Counted from the first letter of the stretch, positions 1-10,556 are shown. The stretch: DNA of 64,000 bases from Anaerolineae bacterium (GCA_013178095.1 JABLXK010000012.1:39692-103691), one strand, 5' to 3'. Numbers and translations: made by a program. The notes: generated from the letters alone by a model not told the origin.

Positions 1-554
1 AAATGATAGAAAAACCCCTCACCTCAATCCTCTCCCAAAGGGCGAGGAAGATAATCTGCGTGTATTAATCCTAAAATTATCATCCGTGTTCATCTGTGAT
101 AAAAAAGTAGGGCAGTTTTCCTTTCTATTATACTCAGTAGATTTGAGTAAAGCCGCCGCGTAAAATTTCCAATTCAATCAATCGGTGTTCATCGGCGTTT
201 ATCTGTGGTTAAAAATAAGCGCCCGATCGATATCTTCGCTCAACATTCAAAACCGAGCCCAAACTAAAACCATCTGTGGCGTCAATCATAAATTCTCAAC
301 CAGTATTCATCTGCGGTTAGAAGAGTAAAGTAGGGCGGCTTTCCGAGGCCGCTGCAGAGAAAACTATTCAATCAATCGGTGTTCATCGGCGTTCATCTGT
401 GGTTAATAAAGATATACCCCGATGTACTTTGGAGCCTATCCTTCCAAATAGTGCCCGAAGAAAAATCATCTGTGTGCACCAATCCTAAAAGAATTATCTG
501 TATGTATCCTTGTTAAAAACAAAATAATCCGCATCCTTCCCCGCTCCGTAATCG
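1..554. repeat. Gene-free region of dispersed intergenic repeats
   Basis: No convincing gene. The stretch holds repeated phrases of the type ATCGGTGTTCATCGGCGTT-ATCTGTGGTTA (around 179-213 and 369-407, with partial copies near 79-100, 267-320 and 465-520). It also holds two units with the motif TAGGGCRGYTTT followed by a complementary AAAGCCGCC or a degraded form (about 108-162 and 330-360), which can fold into a hairpin. The same phrases recur at 2334-2620, 36930-37000 and 38118-38156. They look like a multicopy intergenic element rather than coding sequence. Confidence 0.7.
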
Positions 555-585
555 TATAATGAAATAGATCAACAAGGAGAATCAC
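555..585 (+). promoter_or_regulatory. Possible -10 element and RBS for the slipin gene
   Basis: A TATAAT hexamer lies at 555-560 and an AAGGAG ribosome binding site ends about 7 nt before the ATG at 586. No good -35 hexamer is seen at the expected distance, so the promoter call is tentative. The RBS supports the chosen start. Confidence 0.4.
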
Positions 586-1356
586 ATGGAATTCATCTAC
601 TGTTTAATCCCCCTCATCATCCTGGCGGTATTGCTGCTCTTTGCCGGGCTGCGCATGCTCTACCAGTATGAGCGCGGCGTGGTGTTCACCCTGGGCAAGT
701 TCAGCAGCGTGCGCGAACCCGGCCTGACCTTCATCTTCCCGGTCATCCAAAGCATGCGCAAGGTCGACATCCGCATCAAGACCGCCGAGGTGCCCCGCCA
801 GGAAGTCATCACCAAGGATAACATCCCCATCCTGGTCAACGCCGTGGTCTACTTCAAGGTTATCAATCCTGAAGCGGTCATCGTCAAGATCGAGGACTAC
901 ATCTTCGCCATCCGCCAGTATACCCAGGCCGCCCTGCGCGACGTGATTGGCAACAACGACCTGGATTTTGTCCTGCAGGAACGCGAGAAAGTGGCCGGTA
1001 ATATTAAGGAGATCGTCGATTCGGAGACGTCCGAATGGGGCCTGGATGTGGAGTCCATCAAGATCCAGGAGATCGAGCTGCCCGCCGAAATGAAGCGCGC
1101 CATGGCCAAGCAGGCTGAAGCCGAGCGCGATCGCCGCGCGGTGATCATCGCCTCGCAGGGCGAGCTGTCCGCTTCGGAAAACCTGCGCAAGGCCGCCGAG
1201 AACCTCTCAAAGAGCAGCGGCGCGCTGCACCTGCGAACCCTGCAGACCATCCGCGATATCGCCGCCGATCCTTCAGAGAAGATCATCATGTTTATGCCCT
1301 CGGAAATCGGCGAAGCCGTGGCCAAAGTGGTCAGCCCGCGCAAGCGCGGCGCATAA
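586..1356 (+). CDS. Slipin / stomatin-like SPFH-domain membrane protein
   Basis: 256 residues. One N-terminal membrane segment (about residues 5-25) is followed directly by a typical SPFH/band-7 domain beginning YERGVVFTLGK, with the family phrases PGLTFIFPVI, RTAEVPRQEV-like (KTAEVPRQEV) and ALRDVIG. A C-terminal Ala/Glu/Arg-rich helical segment (about 165-210) carries the AKQAEAERDRRA signature of slipins. Family members form ring-like oligomers at the membrane and organise microdomains. A NfeD-type partner often sits next to them, but none is seen here. The next gene starts 3 nt after the stop, so the two are probably co-transcribed. Length is normal for a bacterial slipin. Confidence 0.9.
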   Translation: MEFIYCLIPLIILAVLLLFAGLRMLYQYERGVVFTLGKFSSVREPGLTFIFPVIQSMRKVDIRIKTAEVPRQEVITKDNIPILVNAVVYFKVINPEAVIVKIEDYIFAIRQYTQAALRDVIGNNDLDFVLQEREKVAGNIKEIVDSETSEWGLDVESIKIQEIELPAEMKRAMAKQAEAERDRRAVIIASQGELSASENLRKAAENLSKSSGALHLRTLQTIRDIAADPSEKIIMFMPSEIGEAVAKVVSPRKRGA

Positions 1357-1359
1357 GCC

Positions 1360-2025
1360 ATGTTGGACGACAAGACCCGTTACCTGCAGCTCGCCTTCAA
1401 CTATGACGCGCGCATGGTCGGCCTGCTGCTGCCGCGCGTTCCCTACAGTCCGCGCATCATGATTGAAGCCGGCACGCCCTTCATCAAGCGCGAGGGTATG
1501 GCCGGCATCCGCTTCATCCGCCGCCTGTGGCCCGGGCTGGTGGTGGCGGATATCAAGGTGGCGGACGGCGCGGCTGAAGAGGTGCGCATGGTGCGCGCCG
1601 CGGGCGCCAACGCCGTGACCGTGCTGGGCAACGCCCCGCATGAAACCATCATGCTGTTTATCAAGGAGTGTCAGGCCGCCGGCATGGTCTCCATGGTTGA
1701 CATGATCGGCGTGCCCGACCCGCTGGAAGTGCTGCGCCCGCTGCGCGTTCCGCCGGACGTGGTCGTGCTGCACCTGGGGCGCGACGAGGAAACCACGCGC
1801 GGCAAGCTCATCCAGTACCGCCACGTCAACCGCATCCGCAGCAAGTTCCCGGTCATCATCTCGGCGGCCGGCGGGGTGGGCATCGGCGAAGCGCGCAGCG
1901 CCATCTTCAACGGCGCCAACATCGTGGTCGCCAACATCGTGCAATCCGGCGACGTCTGGCGCGGTATCTCTGCCGGCGAAGACCTTGGCCAAATGTCCCG
2001 CGAGTTCCTCACCACCATCGAATAA
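1360..2025 (+). CDS. OMPDC/HUMPS-superfamily barrel protein (HPS- or KGPDC-like)
   Basis: 221 residues with the alpha/beta barrel signature of the orotidine-phosphate decarboxylase superfamily. The DIKVAD segment near residue 66 supplies the Asp-x-Lys-x-x-Asp metal/phosphate motif. A late Gly-rich phosphate-binding stretch (ISAAGGVG, then NGANIVVANIVQ) fits the 3-hexulose-6-phosphate synthase / 3-keto-gulonate-6-phosphate decarboxylase branch rather than PyrF. The exact substrate cannot be read from sequence. No 6-phospho-3-hexuloisomerase follows it, which argues against a full ribulose monophosphate module at this site. It follows slipin by 3 nt and is closed by a strong terminator. Confidence 0.75.
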   Translation: MLDDKTRYLQLAFNYDARMVGLLLPRVPYSPRIMIEAGTPFIKREGMAGIRFIRRLWPGLVVADIKVADGAAEEVRMVRAAGANAVTVLGNAPHETIMLFIKECQAAGMVSMVDMIGVPDPLEVLRPLRVPPDVVVLHLGRDEETTRGKLIQYRHVNRIRSKFPVIISAAGGVGIGEARSAIFNGANIVVANIVQSGDVWRGISAGEDLGQMSREFLTTIE

Positions 2026-2032
2026 TCTGCAA

Positions 2033-2064
2033 AATCTCCCGGTTGCCCGGGAGATTGTTTTTTC
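2033..2064 (+). terminator. Rho-independent terminator
   Basis: A 10-bp stem AATCTCCCGG / CCGGGAGATT with a short TTGC-type loop is followed by GTTTTTTC. It lies 8 nt after the stop of the barrel-protein gene and ends the slipin operon. Confidence 0.9.
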
Positions 2065-2656
2065 GTTAAGGTTCAGGCGCGATTATAAATCGCGCGTAGG
2101 TCAACATTTTCTTCTCACAATTGAATTTCCGTTGGCTGAGCTCGTCGAAGCAATGATTTTCTTGTCATAAAAATCCACATATATGAATGTGTGGGCTGCA
2201 AAGAAAATCTGCATTTATCTGTGAAAATACTCTCTTTTTATAGGTCAGGTTTCCATACCTGACCGGAAATGTTATTTTTATATATTATTGATTTTATAGT
2301 GGCGGGTTTACGCAAAATTACTGAGACCAAGAGGAAGCCTGGCTTTATTAAAATATCTGTGCGTATCAATTCTAAAAAATCGGTGTTTATCTGTGTCCAT
2401 CTGTGATAAAAGAAAAGTAGGGCGGCTTTCTACCTGTACTCAGTAGTTTTGAGTAAAGCCGCCGCAGGAATCATAATGATATCTGTGTTTATCTGTGGTT
2501 AGAACAAAGACCCTTGTGTATTTCGGAGCTTATCTTTCCAAATATAGCCTGAAGAAAAGTTATCTGTGTGCATCAACCACAAAATGGTTATCCGTGTTCA
2601 TCTGTGTAAAAAACCCCGCCTGCCATTAAAATAGAAATTACTGAGGTATTTCAAAC
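2065..2656. repeat. Repeat-rich gap with hairpins before the alpha-glucosidase gene
   Basis: No gene is seen. A hairpin GGTCAGGT-ttccat-ACCTGACC sits at 2243-2264 and belongs to a small family with a TTTCCA loop (other members at 38074, 59314 and 59423). From about 2334 onward there are further copies of the ATCTGTG repeat (2350-2410, 2475-2500, 2560-2612). A hairpin unit at about 2420-2466 has GGGCGGCTTT opposite AAAGCCGCC. A GAGG ribosome binding site for the next gene ends near 2645. Confidence 0.65.
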
Positions 2657-4264
2657 ATGGCAGACAGCAAAGCAAAAGATTTTCTGTGGTGGCGCGATGG
2701 CGTGATCTACCAGATCTACCCGCGCTCTTTCATGGATAGCAATGCCGATGGCCTGGGCGACCTGAACGGCATCACTGCCCGCTTGGATTACCTGGCCGAC
2801 CTGGGCATCGACGCCATCTGGCTTTCCCCCGTCAACCCCTCGCCCGATGTGGACTTCGGCTACGACGTCAGCGATTACTGCGCCATCGACCCTAAATTCG
2901 GCACACTGGCTGACTTCGACCGACTCATTGCGGAGGCCAACCGGCGCGGCATCCGCATCGTCATGGACCTGGTGCTCAACCACACCTCCGACCAGCATGC
3001 CTGGTTCCGCCAGGCGCGCGCTTCGCTCGATAACCCCTACCATGACTGGTATCTGTGGAGTAACCCGGACGAGCACGGCCGCCCGCCCAATAACTGGCAA
3101 TCTGTCTTCGGCGGCCGCGCCTGGCAGTGGGACGAAAACCTCCGTCAGTATTACTATCACATGTTTTACAAGGAACAACCCGACCTCAACTGGCGCAACC
3201 CGGCAGTGCGCGCCGCCATGCTGGACGTCTTCCGCTTCTGGGCGGAGCGCGGCGTGCAGGGTTTCCGCCTGGACGTGTTCAACGTCTATTTCAAGGATGC
3301 GCTGCTGCGCAGCAACCCCGTTAATCGCCCGGGCCTGCGCCCGTTCGACTGGCAGACACATCGCTACGATTTCGACCAGCCCGAACTGATCGGCGTTCTG
3401 GAGGATATCCGCAAGCTGCTGGACGCTTACCCCGATTGTTACGCCGTGGGCGAGACCTTCTGCGGCACGCCCGAACGCACCTCCGGCTACTGCGGCGAGG
3501 GCCTGCTGCACGCGGCTTTCAACTTCAACCTGCTGGAAAGCCGCTGGAGCGCGCGCCGTTACGCAGCTTGCTTGCGCGGTTGGGAGCATGCCCTGGGCGC
3601 GGGGCGCTGGCCCACCCAGGTGCTCAATAATCACGATACCATGCGTTCCGCCACGCGCTTCGGGCAGGGTGAGGATGACGAACGCATGAAAGCTGCCGCC
3701 GCCTTGCTGCTCACCCTGCGCGGCACGCCTTTCATGTACTACGGCGAGGAAATCGGCATGCGCGACATCCGCGTTTCCCGTTCCCAAATCCTCGACCCCA
3801 TCGGACGCCGCTATTGGCCTTTCTTCAAGGGCCGCGATGGCTGCCGCGCGCCCATGCAGTGGGACGCCTCCGCAGCCGCCGGTATCAGCCCTGCCCAAAC
3901 CTGGCTGCCCGTGCATCCCGATTATCGCGAACGCAATGTGGCGGCGCAGTCGGCGCAGCCGGATTCGCTTCTGAATACCTACAGGCAGTTGCTGGCGCTG
4001 CGCCGCGCGAATCCCGTGCTGGTCAGAGGCGACCTGGATTTGCTGGATGGCCTGCCGCGCGATGTGCTGGCTTACCGCCGTACTTTTAAAGGTTCGCAGG
4101 CGCTGGTGCTGCTGAACATGGGTACTGCGCCTGCGAAAATCGATCTGCCTGCCGCGGAGAAACTCCGCCGCCTGCTGTGGAGCAGCCACCCGCATACAGG
4201 GGAGGCGCTTAACGGCGATGGATTGACCCTGGCCGGAAACCAGGCGTTGATCCTGGCCGATTAA
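2657..4264 (+). CDS. GH13 alpha-glucosidase / oligo-1,6-glucosidase
   Basis: 535 residues, the full length expected of the GH13 oligosaccharide alpha-glucosidase group. The four conserved regions are readable: DLVLNHTSD (region I), GFRLDVFN with the nucleophile Asp206 (region II), AVGETF with the general acid Glu266 (region III) and LNNHD with Asp327 (region IV). It starts WWRDGVIYQIYPRSF, typical of the family. No signal peptide is present, so it should hydrolyse short alpha-glucosides (maltose, isomaltose or trehalose-type) in the cytoplasm. Substrate specificity is not decided by what is visible. It stands alone, flanked by repeats upstream and an unrelated gene downstream. Confidence 0.92.
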   Translation: MADSKAKDFLWWRDGVIYQIYPRSFMDSNADGLGDLNGITARLDYLADLGIDAIWLSPVNPSPDVDFGYDVSDYCAIDPKFGTLADFDRLIAEANRRGIRIVMDLVLNHTSDQHAWFRQARASLDNPYHDWYLWSNPDEHGRPPNNWQSVFGGRAWQWDENLRQYYYHMFYKEQPDLNWRNPAVRAAMLDVFRFWAERGVQGFRLDVFNVYFKDALLRSNPVNRPGLRPFDWQTHRYDFDQPELIGVLEDIRKLLDAYPDCYAVGETFCGTPERTSGYCGEGLLHAAFNFNLLESRWSARRYAACLRGWEHALGAGRWPTQVLNNHDTMRSATRFGQGEDDERMKAAAALLLTLRGTPFMYYGEEIGMRDIRVSRSQILDPIGRRYWPFFKGRDGCRAPMQWDASAAAGISPAQTWLPVHPDYRERNVAAQSAQPDSLLNTYRQLLALRRANPVLVRGDLDLLDGLPRDVLAYRRTFKGSQALVLLNMGTAPAKIDLPAAEKLRRLLWSSHPHTGEALNGDGLTLAGNQALILAD

Positions 4265-4373
4265 TGAACAATGGAGGCTTTCATTTAAACCTGTATGAAA
4301 ACACATATTCATTTATAATTTTTCCGCTTGTTTTTGTTCAAAAGGCAAACATCATCGAAAAAGGGAGATTCAA

Positions 4374-4955
4374 ATGGCAGGATATTGCAGCAATTGCGGC
4401 AGGATTGTAGCATCCAAGGGAACATGCCCTTACTGTGGGGCGATTTTCAAAGATGAAGTACAGGGCGGTTCAAGCGCGCATCAGAACATGACCAGCTACC
4501 GCCATGATCTGGCGGATCGCATGTATAAGGATCGCGAGGCGGAGCGGGTTGCCGACATCCGCCGCACAGGCTTGCGCGAGAAATATGGCTATGTGCCGAT
4601 CGTCAGTTTTCCAATAGTTGCCGCGGCAGCACTGCTGGGCACAATTGGTTTGGTATTATCCTATTTGGTCTCACCGATGTTCCTGATTCTCTTCGGCCTG
4701 GCCAACATCCTGACGCTCGCGTTGTATTGGCTTCACCTGCAAAATGATGATGTTCATAACCGGCAATCTTCGCAAACCATTCTGGCAGAACCTTTCAATA
4801 TCGAATCCAAGTTGTTATCGATCTTGTTCACCGCTTACCTGTTCCTGGGTTTTTTCCTCGTCAGGCTCTCGGAATTTGTCTCGGTAGCTTGTGCGCTGGC
4901 TGGTTTGATCCTGGTGCTCGCGTTATATTTCTTGTGTAAAAAAGCCGTGGCTTAG
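4374..4955 (+). CDS. Zinc-ribbon membrane protein of unknown function
   Basis: 193 residues. The N-terminus is a zinc ribbon with Cys5, Cys8, Cys18 and Cys21 (CSNC and CPYC). A charged, probably cytoplasmic segment follows (about 30-75), then four hydrophobic stretches likely to be membrane helices (about 78-102, 103-122, 145-165, 168-190). A GGGAG ribosome binding site precedes the ATG. No specific family is recognised. The layout of a zinc ribbon followed by a small membrane domain is common among uncharacterised bacterial proteins. Confidence 0.8.
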   Translation: MAGYCSNCGRIVASKGTCPYCGAIFKDEVQGGSSAHQNMTSYRHDLADRMYKDREAERVADIRRTGLREKYGYVPIVSFPIVAAAALLGTIGLVLSYLVSPMFLILFGLANILTLALYWLHLQNDDVHNRQSSQTILAEPFNIESKLLSILFTAYLFLGFFLVRLSEFVSVACALAGLILVLALYFLCKKAVA

Positions 4956-5011
4956 GAGATTTTGCCTGGTAAATTGATAAAGAGATTCATGGTTCTATTG
5001 GCAAATTTATA

Positions 5012-5017
5012 TACAAT
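5012..5017 (+). promoter_or_regulatory. -10-like hexamer immediately before the mutase ATG
   Basis: TACAAT ends 6 nt before the ATG at 5024, and no Shine-Dalgarno sequence precedes that ATG. This spacing would place transcription start at or next to the initiator codon (a leaderless mRNA). The -35 region is poor, so the call is tentative. Confidence 0.35.
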
Positions 5018-5023
5018 TAGGTT

Positions 5024-6679
<1,656 letters not shown>

Positions 6680-6704
6680 GTTCAGCTAACCGATAAGGAG
6701 TAGT

Positions 6705-7112
6705 ATGCCTGAATTGATCAAGATCAATCATATTGCCGTGGCGGTGGAGGATATCGATGCCGCTCTTTCGTTCTGGCGCGATGCCCTCGGCATGCGCCTG
6801 GACCACGTTGAGGAAGTCCCCAGCCAGAAAGCCCGCGTGGCTTTCCTGCCGGTGGGGGAGAGCGAAGTGGAACTGGTGCAGCCCACCAACCCCGACACCG
6901 GCACCGCCAAATTCCTGGCCGAGCGCGGCCCGGGCATCCATCATCTGTGCCTGGAGGTGCAGGACATCACCGGTATGCTCGAACAGCTCAAAGCCGCCGG
7001 CGTGCGCCTGATCAACGAGACCCCCCAGGAGCTGGAAGGCCGCCGTATCGCCTTCGTGCACCCCAAAAGTACCGGCGGCGTCCTGATCGAGTTCTACGAA
7101 TTGATTAAATAG
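6705..7112 (+). CDS. mce: Methylmalonyl-CoA epimerase
   Basis: 135 residues, a two-module vicinal-oxygen-chelate protein. The family pattern is INHIAVAVEDID at the start (first metal His), VELVQP in the middle, then GIHHLCLEV and VLIEFYE. It converts (S)- to (R)-methylmalonyl-CoA and is the usual partner of the mutase encoded just upstream. An AAGGAG ribosome binding site precedes the ATG. The two genes form a propionyl-CoA to succinyl-CoA branch. The carboxylase is not in the window. Confidence 0.93.
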   Translation: MPELIKINHIAVAVEDIDAALSFWRDALGMRLDHVEEVPSQKARVAFLPVGESEVELVQPTNPDTGTAKFLAERGPGIHHLCLEVQDITGMLEQLKAAGVRLINETPQELEGRRIAFVHPKSTGGVLIEFYELIK

Positions 7113-7645
7113 CCTTCTTCCTAAGGAATTGTCATTGCGAGGCTTGCGAAAGCGAGCCGAAGAAATCTCAACCTGATAGTTCTAAATTCTATTCTTTTGA
7201 ACCTCTCTGAGGGAGGATTAGGTTGAAATTAACTCTCCGCAATCAGTGTCATCCTGACGAACGTAGTGAGGAAGGATCTCGGCTTGCCATTGAATAAGCG
7301 TTTGCCTGTTGTCTTTTTCCTTCCCCTTTGGGAGAGGACAGAGGTGAGGGCTACTTTCGTCGCCAGCCGAGATTCCTCGCTCGCTGCCACTCGCTCGGAA
7401 GGATAGGATATTTTGGGTGAGGATCAGAGGTTAGGGCCGTTATTACTACAGGTCAAAAACCTTAATACAAGTCAAAACGACCATAGGAGCTTTTTAAAAA
7501 AATACGCCCGATGTGTTTTCGCGAGCCGCGCATGCGGTGTGGCGATCTCAAACCATAAGATCACTTCCCCCAAGGGGATGCTGCGCGATCACTCTGCTTG
7601 CGCAGGATTCGCTAAAGCAAATCTAAGAACGAAACTCGTTTAAAA
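7113..7645. repeat. Repeat-filled gap
   Basis: No supported gene. The gap has a GTCATTGCGAGG...GAAATCTC element (about 7131-7169), a related GTCATCCTGACGAACGTAGTG...GGATCTCGG element (about 7249-7285), a CTTTGGGAGAGGACAGAGGTGAGGG phrase of a kind also met near 15-45 and 62970-63020, and further degraded copies to about 7620. These look like dispersed intergenic elements. Confidence 0.6.
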
Positions 7646-7649
7646 AACA

Positions 7650-7683
7650 AAACGTTGGCTGAGCAATGTCGAAGCCAACGTTT
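7650..7683 (-). terminator. Terminator of the two-repeat lipoprotein gene
   Basis: Inverted repeat AAACGTTGGCT / AGCCAACGTTT around a 12-nt loop. Read on the minus strand it is followed by TTGTTTTTT, just downstream of the lipoprotein stop. It could also act on the plus strand, because TTTTT follows there too. Confidence 0.8.
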
Positions 7684-7706
7684 TTATGGTAACTTGAAAA
7701 ATTAAA

Positions 7707-8480
7707 TTATTCGACCGTAAAGTCCAGATACCCCTGGTACGCGTCGTTGATGTAAATCTCAACCATGTAACTGCCCTTCGGCCAGGCGCTGCTATTGCTG
7801 AGGTTGAACGTCATCAATTCCTCGCCGACCATGTCGACGCTTTCAATGGCTGTATTTGCCTCGATCCCTTCCGCGTCCACTGCCGTCCATACTGCCGTGA
7901 CCTTCGTGTCGCTTTCCGCGCCGGTCAATTGCACCACGCAATAAAAAACCTCGTCATCCGCGTAACTGGTCACCTTTTCCGGTTCATCATCGACGAAGCG
8001 CGCCATGTATGCACTGTCCACGCCGATCTCCCCCGCGCTTGCGCTGCTGGAATTATCGCTGCCTGCCGCCGCTCCCTCGGCGACGCTGAACTCCACGGTT
8101 TCTTTCAGCTTATCGTCGATGTACAGATCCACCGCATACTTGCCGGCCGGCCAGGGATTGTCATTGCTGGCCTGGAAGGTCATCTCGCCGCCGCCTTTAT
8201 ATTCGGACTCCAGGATCACGAAATTCGGCTCGATGTCTTCCACATCCACCGCTTTCCAGACGGCCTTAGTGATGGTATCGTCTGGTGCATTGGCGACGGT
8301 TACCAGGCAATAAAACACTTCGTCCGGCATGTAGCTGGTGGTGGCCTGCGCTTCGCCGTTGACTTCGTGCGCCATGTAAGCCTCCTTGATATTCGCGGTT
8401 GAAGCGCTGAAACTGCAGGCGATGCTGAACGACAGAAGCATGAATACTGAAAACAGAATTGCTATGCGTTTGATTCTCAT
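7707..8480 (-). CDS. Lipoprotein with two tandem homologous beta-type domains
   Basis: 257 residues. The signal peptide ends in a lipobox (SIAC, Cys22), so it is probably anchored on the outer face of the cytoplasmic membrane. The mature part is an internal duplication. Both halves begin with a motif of the form AYMAxxV, continue with SYxxDEVFYC and AVWxAVD, and end with WPxGxYxVxIYID/N. A low-complexity Ser/Ala/Gly linker (about 142-152) separates them. Each half looks like an all-beta module. No enzymatic motif is seen and the function is unknown. An AAGGAG-type ribosome binding site supports the start. Confidence 0.8.
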   Translation of the reverse strand: MRIKRIAILFSVFMLLSFSIACSFSASTANIKEAYMAHEVNGEAQATTSYMPDEVFYCLVTVANAPDDTITKAVWKAVDVEDIEPNFVILESEYKGGGEMTFQASNDNPWPAGKYAVDLYIDDKLKETVEFSVAEGAAAGSDNSSSASAGEIGVDSAYMARFVDDEPEKVTSYADDEVFYCVVQLTGAESDTKVTAVWTAVDAEGIEANTAIESVDMVGEELMTFNLSNSSAWPKGSYMVEIYINDAYQGYLDFTVE

Positions 8481-8556
8481 TTTTCTCCTTGTTAATTTTA
8501 TGTTTAATGAAAGTATATAATTAAAATATATTAATGAGAAATTAATTTGTATTTAT

Positions 8557-8600
8557 TAAAAACAACCGCTTGGTATCACTGACCAACCGGTTGTTTTAAT
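8557..8600 (-). terminator. Terminator of the MFS transporter gene
   Basis: AACAACCG pairs with CGGTTGTT, with an inner TTGGT / ACCAA stem, and on the minus strand is followed by a T-rich run. It separates the transporter gene from the lipoprotein gene downstream on the same strand. Confidence 0.75.
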
Positions 8601-8621
8601 TTAAAGATGAAAAGATTGGCG

Positions 8622-9932
8622 TTATTCGACCGGCACCATCTTGGCATCTTCTTCTTTGGCAACGGCGATTCCACGTTCAATGTCAACTTTCCTGAGGATA
8701 GCGATGCCGGCCAGGAAGAATACCACCAGCGAAAAGATCGCCAGCCGGCTATTATCGGTCAATTGGTTGATCAGGCTGAAAACCGCCGGTCCGATCACGG
8801 TGTTGAATTTTTCCGAAACGCTGAAGAAGCCGTAAAACTCGGCAGATTTGCTCTTGGGCATCATCTTGCCGATCAGCGAGCGGCTCAACGCCTGGCTTCC
8901 CCCTTGCACGGTCGCCACGCCGAAACCCAGCAGCAGGAAGTGCCATTCCTTGGTCATGAAAAATCCCACGATGGCTACCAGGGAATAGATTCCCAGACTC
9001 AGGTAGATGGTATTCTTGATGCCCAGTTTTTGCGGCAGCTTGCCGAACAGGATCGCGAATGGCGCGGCCACGAATTGCACCAGCAGCAGCGTTCCGATCA
9101 GGATGGTGGAGCTGAATCCCAGATCGGAACCGAACGCCACCGCCATGGTGATAATTGTGCCGATGCCGTTGGCGTATACGAAGAAAGCCAGCAGGAAGAT
9201 GAACAGATCCTTGAATTTGCGGATTTCCTTCAGGGCTTTGAAGAAGCGCGAGAACCCCACGATCAACACGTTCAATTGCTCTTCGCCGGCTTCCATTTTA
9301 CGCGCCGGTTCTTTAACATCCCGGAAAATCGGGATGGAAAAGACCGCCCACCATACCGCCACGCTGGCCAGGCTCAGGCGCATCATCAGGGCAGTTGCGT
9401 CTGCGCTGTCCATGTTCGGCAGCAGGTTCGGCCCGGCGAAGATCATGGCCACGTTGATCAGCAGCAGCAAACCGCCGCCGATATACCCCATTGCGTATCC
9501 CCGCGAAGATACCATATCCATCTCGTCCGGTTCTGCCACGTGCGGCAGCAGTGCGTCGTAAAACACCAGCGAACCGGCAAAACCGATTGTCCCCAGGATA
9601 TAGAGGACGCAGGCCAGTAGCCAGTCGCCCGGAGTGCGGATAAAGAACATCAACGCGGTGGCGATGATTCCCAACGCGGCAAAGACACCCATGAATACCT
9701 TCTTAGAGCCGCGAAAATCGGCGATCGCGCCCAGCACCGGGCTGATGGCGGCCGCGATCAGGCTGCCGATGGCTACCGTGTATCCCCACAAGGTCAGCGA
9801 GTTTTCGCCTGCGATGAACGCGCTGAAATAGTTGGGCAGCACCGCGCCCATGATGGTGGTGGCGAAAGCCGAATTGGCCCAGTCATACATTGTCCAGGCG
9901 CGGATGGCTTTCTTTTTAAGTTGATCGACCAT
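8622..9932 (-). CDS. MFS transporter, UMF1 / Atg22-like family
   Basis: 436 residues from the ATG at 9932. That start is preceded by GGAGG at a good distance, and the protein opens [17 protein letters not shown], the hallmark N-terminus of the UMF1 family. A further in-frame ATG 123 nt upstream lacks an RBS and would add a sequence unlike the family. About 12 membrane segments are visible, with the [11 protein letters not shown] loop (MFS motif A position) between helices 2 and 3. Bacterial UMF1 proteins are secondary transporters of unknown substrate. The eukaryotic relative Atg22 exports amino acids from the vacuole. Confidence 0.88.
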   Translation of the reverse strand: MVDQLKKKAIRAWTMYDWANSAFATTIMGAVLPNYFSAFIAGENSLTLWGYTVAIGSLIAAAISPVLGAIADFRGSKKVFMGVFAALGIIATALMFFIRTPGDWLLACVLYILGTIGFAGSLVFYDALLPHVAEPDEMDMVSSRGYAMGYIGGGLLLLINVAMIFAGPNLLPNMDSADATALMMRLSLASVAVWWAVFSIPIFRDVKEPARKMEAGEEQLNVLIVGFSRFFKALKEIRKFKDLFIFLLAFFVYANGIGTIITMAVAFGSDLGFSSTILIGTLLLVQFVAAPFAILFGKLPQKLGIKNTIYLSLGIYSLVAIVGFFMTKEWHFLLLGFGVATVQGGSQALSRSLIGKMMPKSKSAEFYGFFSVSEKFNTVIGPAVFSLINQLTDNSRLAIFSLVVFFLAGIAILRKVDIERGIAVAKEEDAKMVPVE

Positions 9933-10000
9933 GAAAATTCCTCCGTTGTACGAAAATGAATGATTAAGTTGAATTATAAAAGACGCAAAAAATTTTCGGA

Positions 10001-10540
10001 TTATTCGCGTGTACCTTGCACCAATGGTTCGGCGATGATAAAGAGCCTGCCCCATTCTTTGTTCGCGCCGCGCTCGATGCAGGTTTGCAGCACCAGATGA
10101 TGGCTGCCGGTGTAGATTTGCCTGAAAACATCGTTCGCGCTGCGGCGCGCACCGCTTTCCAGGTCGATGAAATCGCTGTGCGGGCTGCGTGGGTTGAGCG
10201 CCCGAAAATGCAGGATGCGGGTTACCCGGTAAGCCTGGCTGCCCTTATACCCGTTCATGGTAAACACCCTGTCGCCGATCTGGAGTTCGCTGAAATACCT
10301 GCCTCCCAGGTAATTGTGCGCGATCAAACCGATATTGCCGTGCTGCGCTGCCAGTTGAAAGTTGGTGACCGTGCCGGTCATCTCAGAAACGTATTCGGGC
10401 TTGCCGGCTGGTTGCTCGACCACGTGCAGGATGTGATCTTTTCCCAGAAAAATCGCGTTAACGCTCGTTTGGCTTTTCCCGCCAGAGAAGATTTTGGCGA
10501 CTATCTGCCTGATGGCGTCCGGAAGCGCATGCTTGCTCAT
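10001..10540 (-). CDS. Sortase-like protein lacking a signal or membrane anchor
   Basis: 179 residues. Three sortase-fold landmarks are in the right order: His75 in LIAHNYL, Cys154 in LVLQTC and Arg165 in EWGRLFI. The spacing and the LQTC...R arrangement match the catalytic His-Cys-Arg triad of sortases. Unlike typical sortases there is no N-terminal hydrophobic segment, so the protein would stay in the cytoplasm unless exported otherwise. It may therefore be a diverged or repurposed member. The N-terminal 25 residues are amphipathic and charged. The ATG at 10540 has no RBS but a strong extended -10 element 7 nt upstream. Confidence 0.7.
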   Translation of the reverse strand: MSKHALPDAIRQIVAKIFSGGKSQTSVNAIFLGKDHILHVVEQPAGKPEYVSEMTGTVTNFQLAAQHGNIGLIAHNYLGGRYFSELQIGDRVFTMNGYKGSQAYRVTRILHFRALNPRSPHSDFIDLESGARRSANDVFRQIYTGSHHLVLQTCIERGANKEWGRLFIIAEPLVQGTRE

Positions 10541-10547
10541 ATTAAGT

Positions 10548-10556
10548 ATTGTAGCA
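10548..10556 (-). promoter_or_regulatory. Extended -10 element giving a probable leaderless mRNA
   Basis: On the minus strand TGC-TACAAT ends 7 nt before the ATG of the sortase-like gene. The TGn extension plus a near-consensus -10 and the absence of a Shine-Dalgarno sequence point to transcription starting at the initiator codon. Confidence 0.5.

Noticed and set aside
1985..2170. 61-codon open frame running out of the barrel-protein gene
   Set aside because: It overlaps the real gene end and the terminator and has no RBS or homology.
1..2620. Possible CRISPR array from repeated phrases
   Set aside because: The repeats vary in length and spacing, occur in single gaps across the window, and there are no unique spacers or cas genes.
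2651..4312. 553-codon open frame antisense to the alpha-glucosidase gene
   Set aside because: A shadow of a GC-rich gene. The plus-strand frame has all GH13 motifs and an RBS, and the antisense product is His/Gln/Ala-rich and family-less.
7413..7643. 76-codon open frame in the gap before the lipoprotein gene
   Set aside because: It lies in a region built of dispersed repeats, has no RBS, and its product shows no recognisable features.
8607..9620. Long plus-strand open frame opposite the MFS transporter gene
   Set aside because: The minus strand encodes a clear UMF1 transporter, and the other frame gives a low-complexity hydrophilic product.
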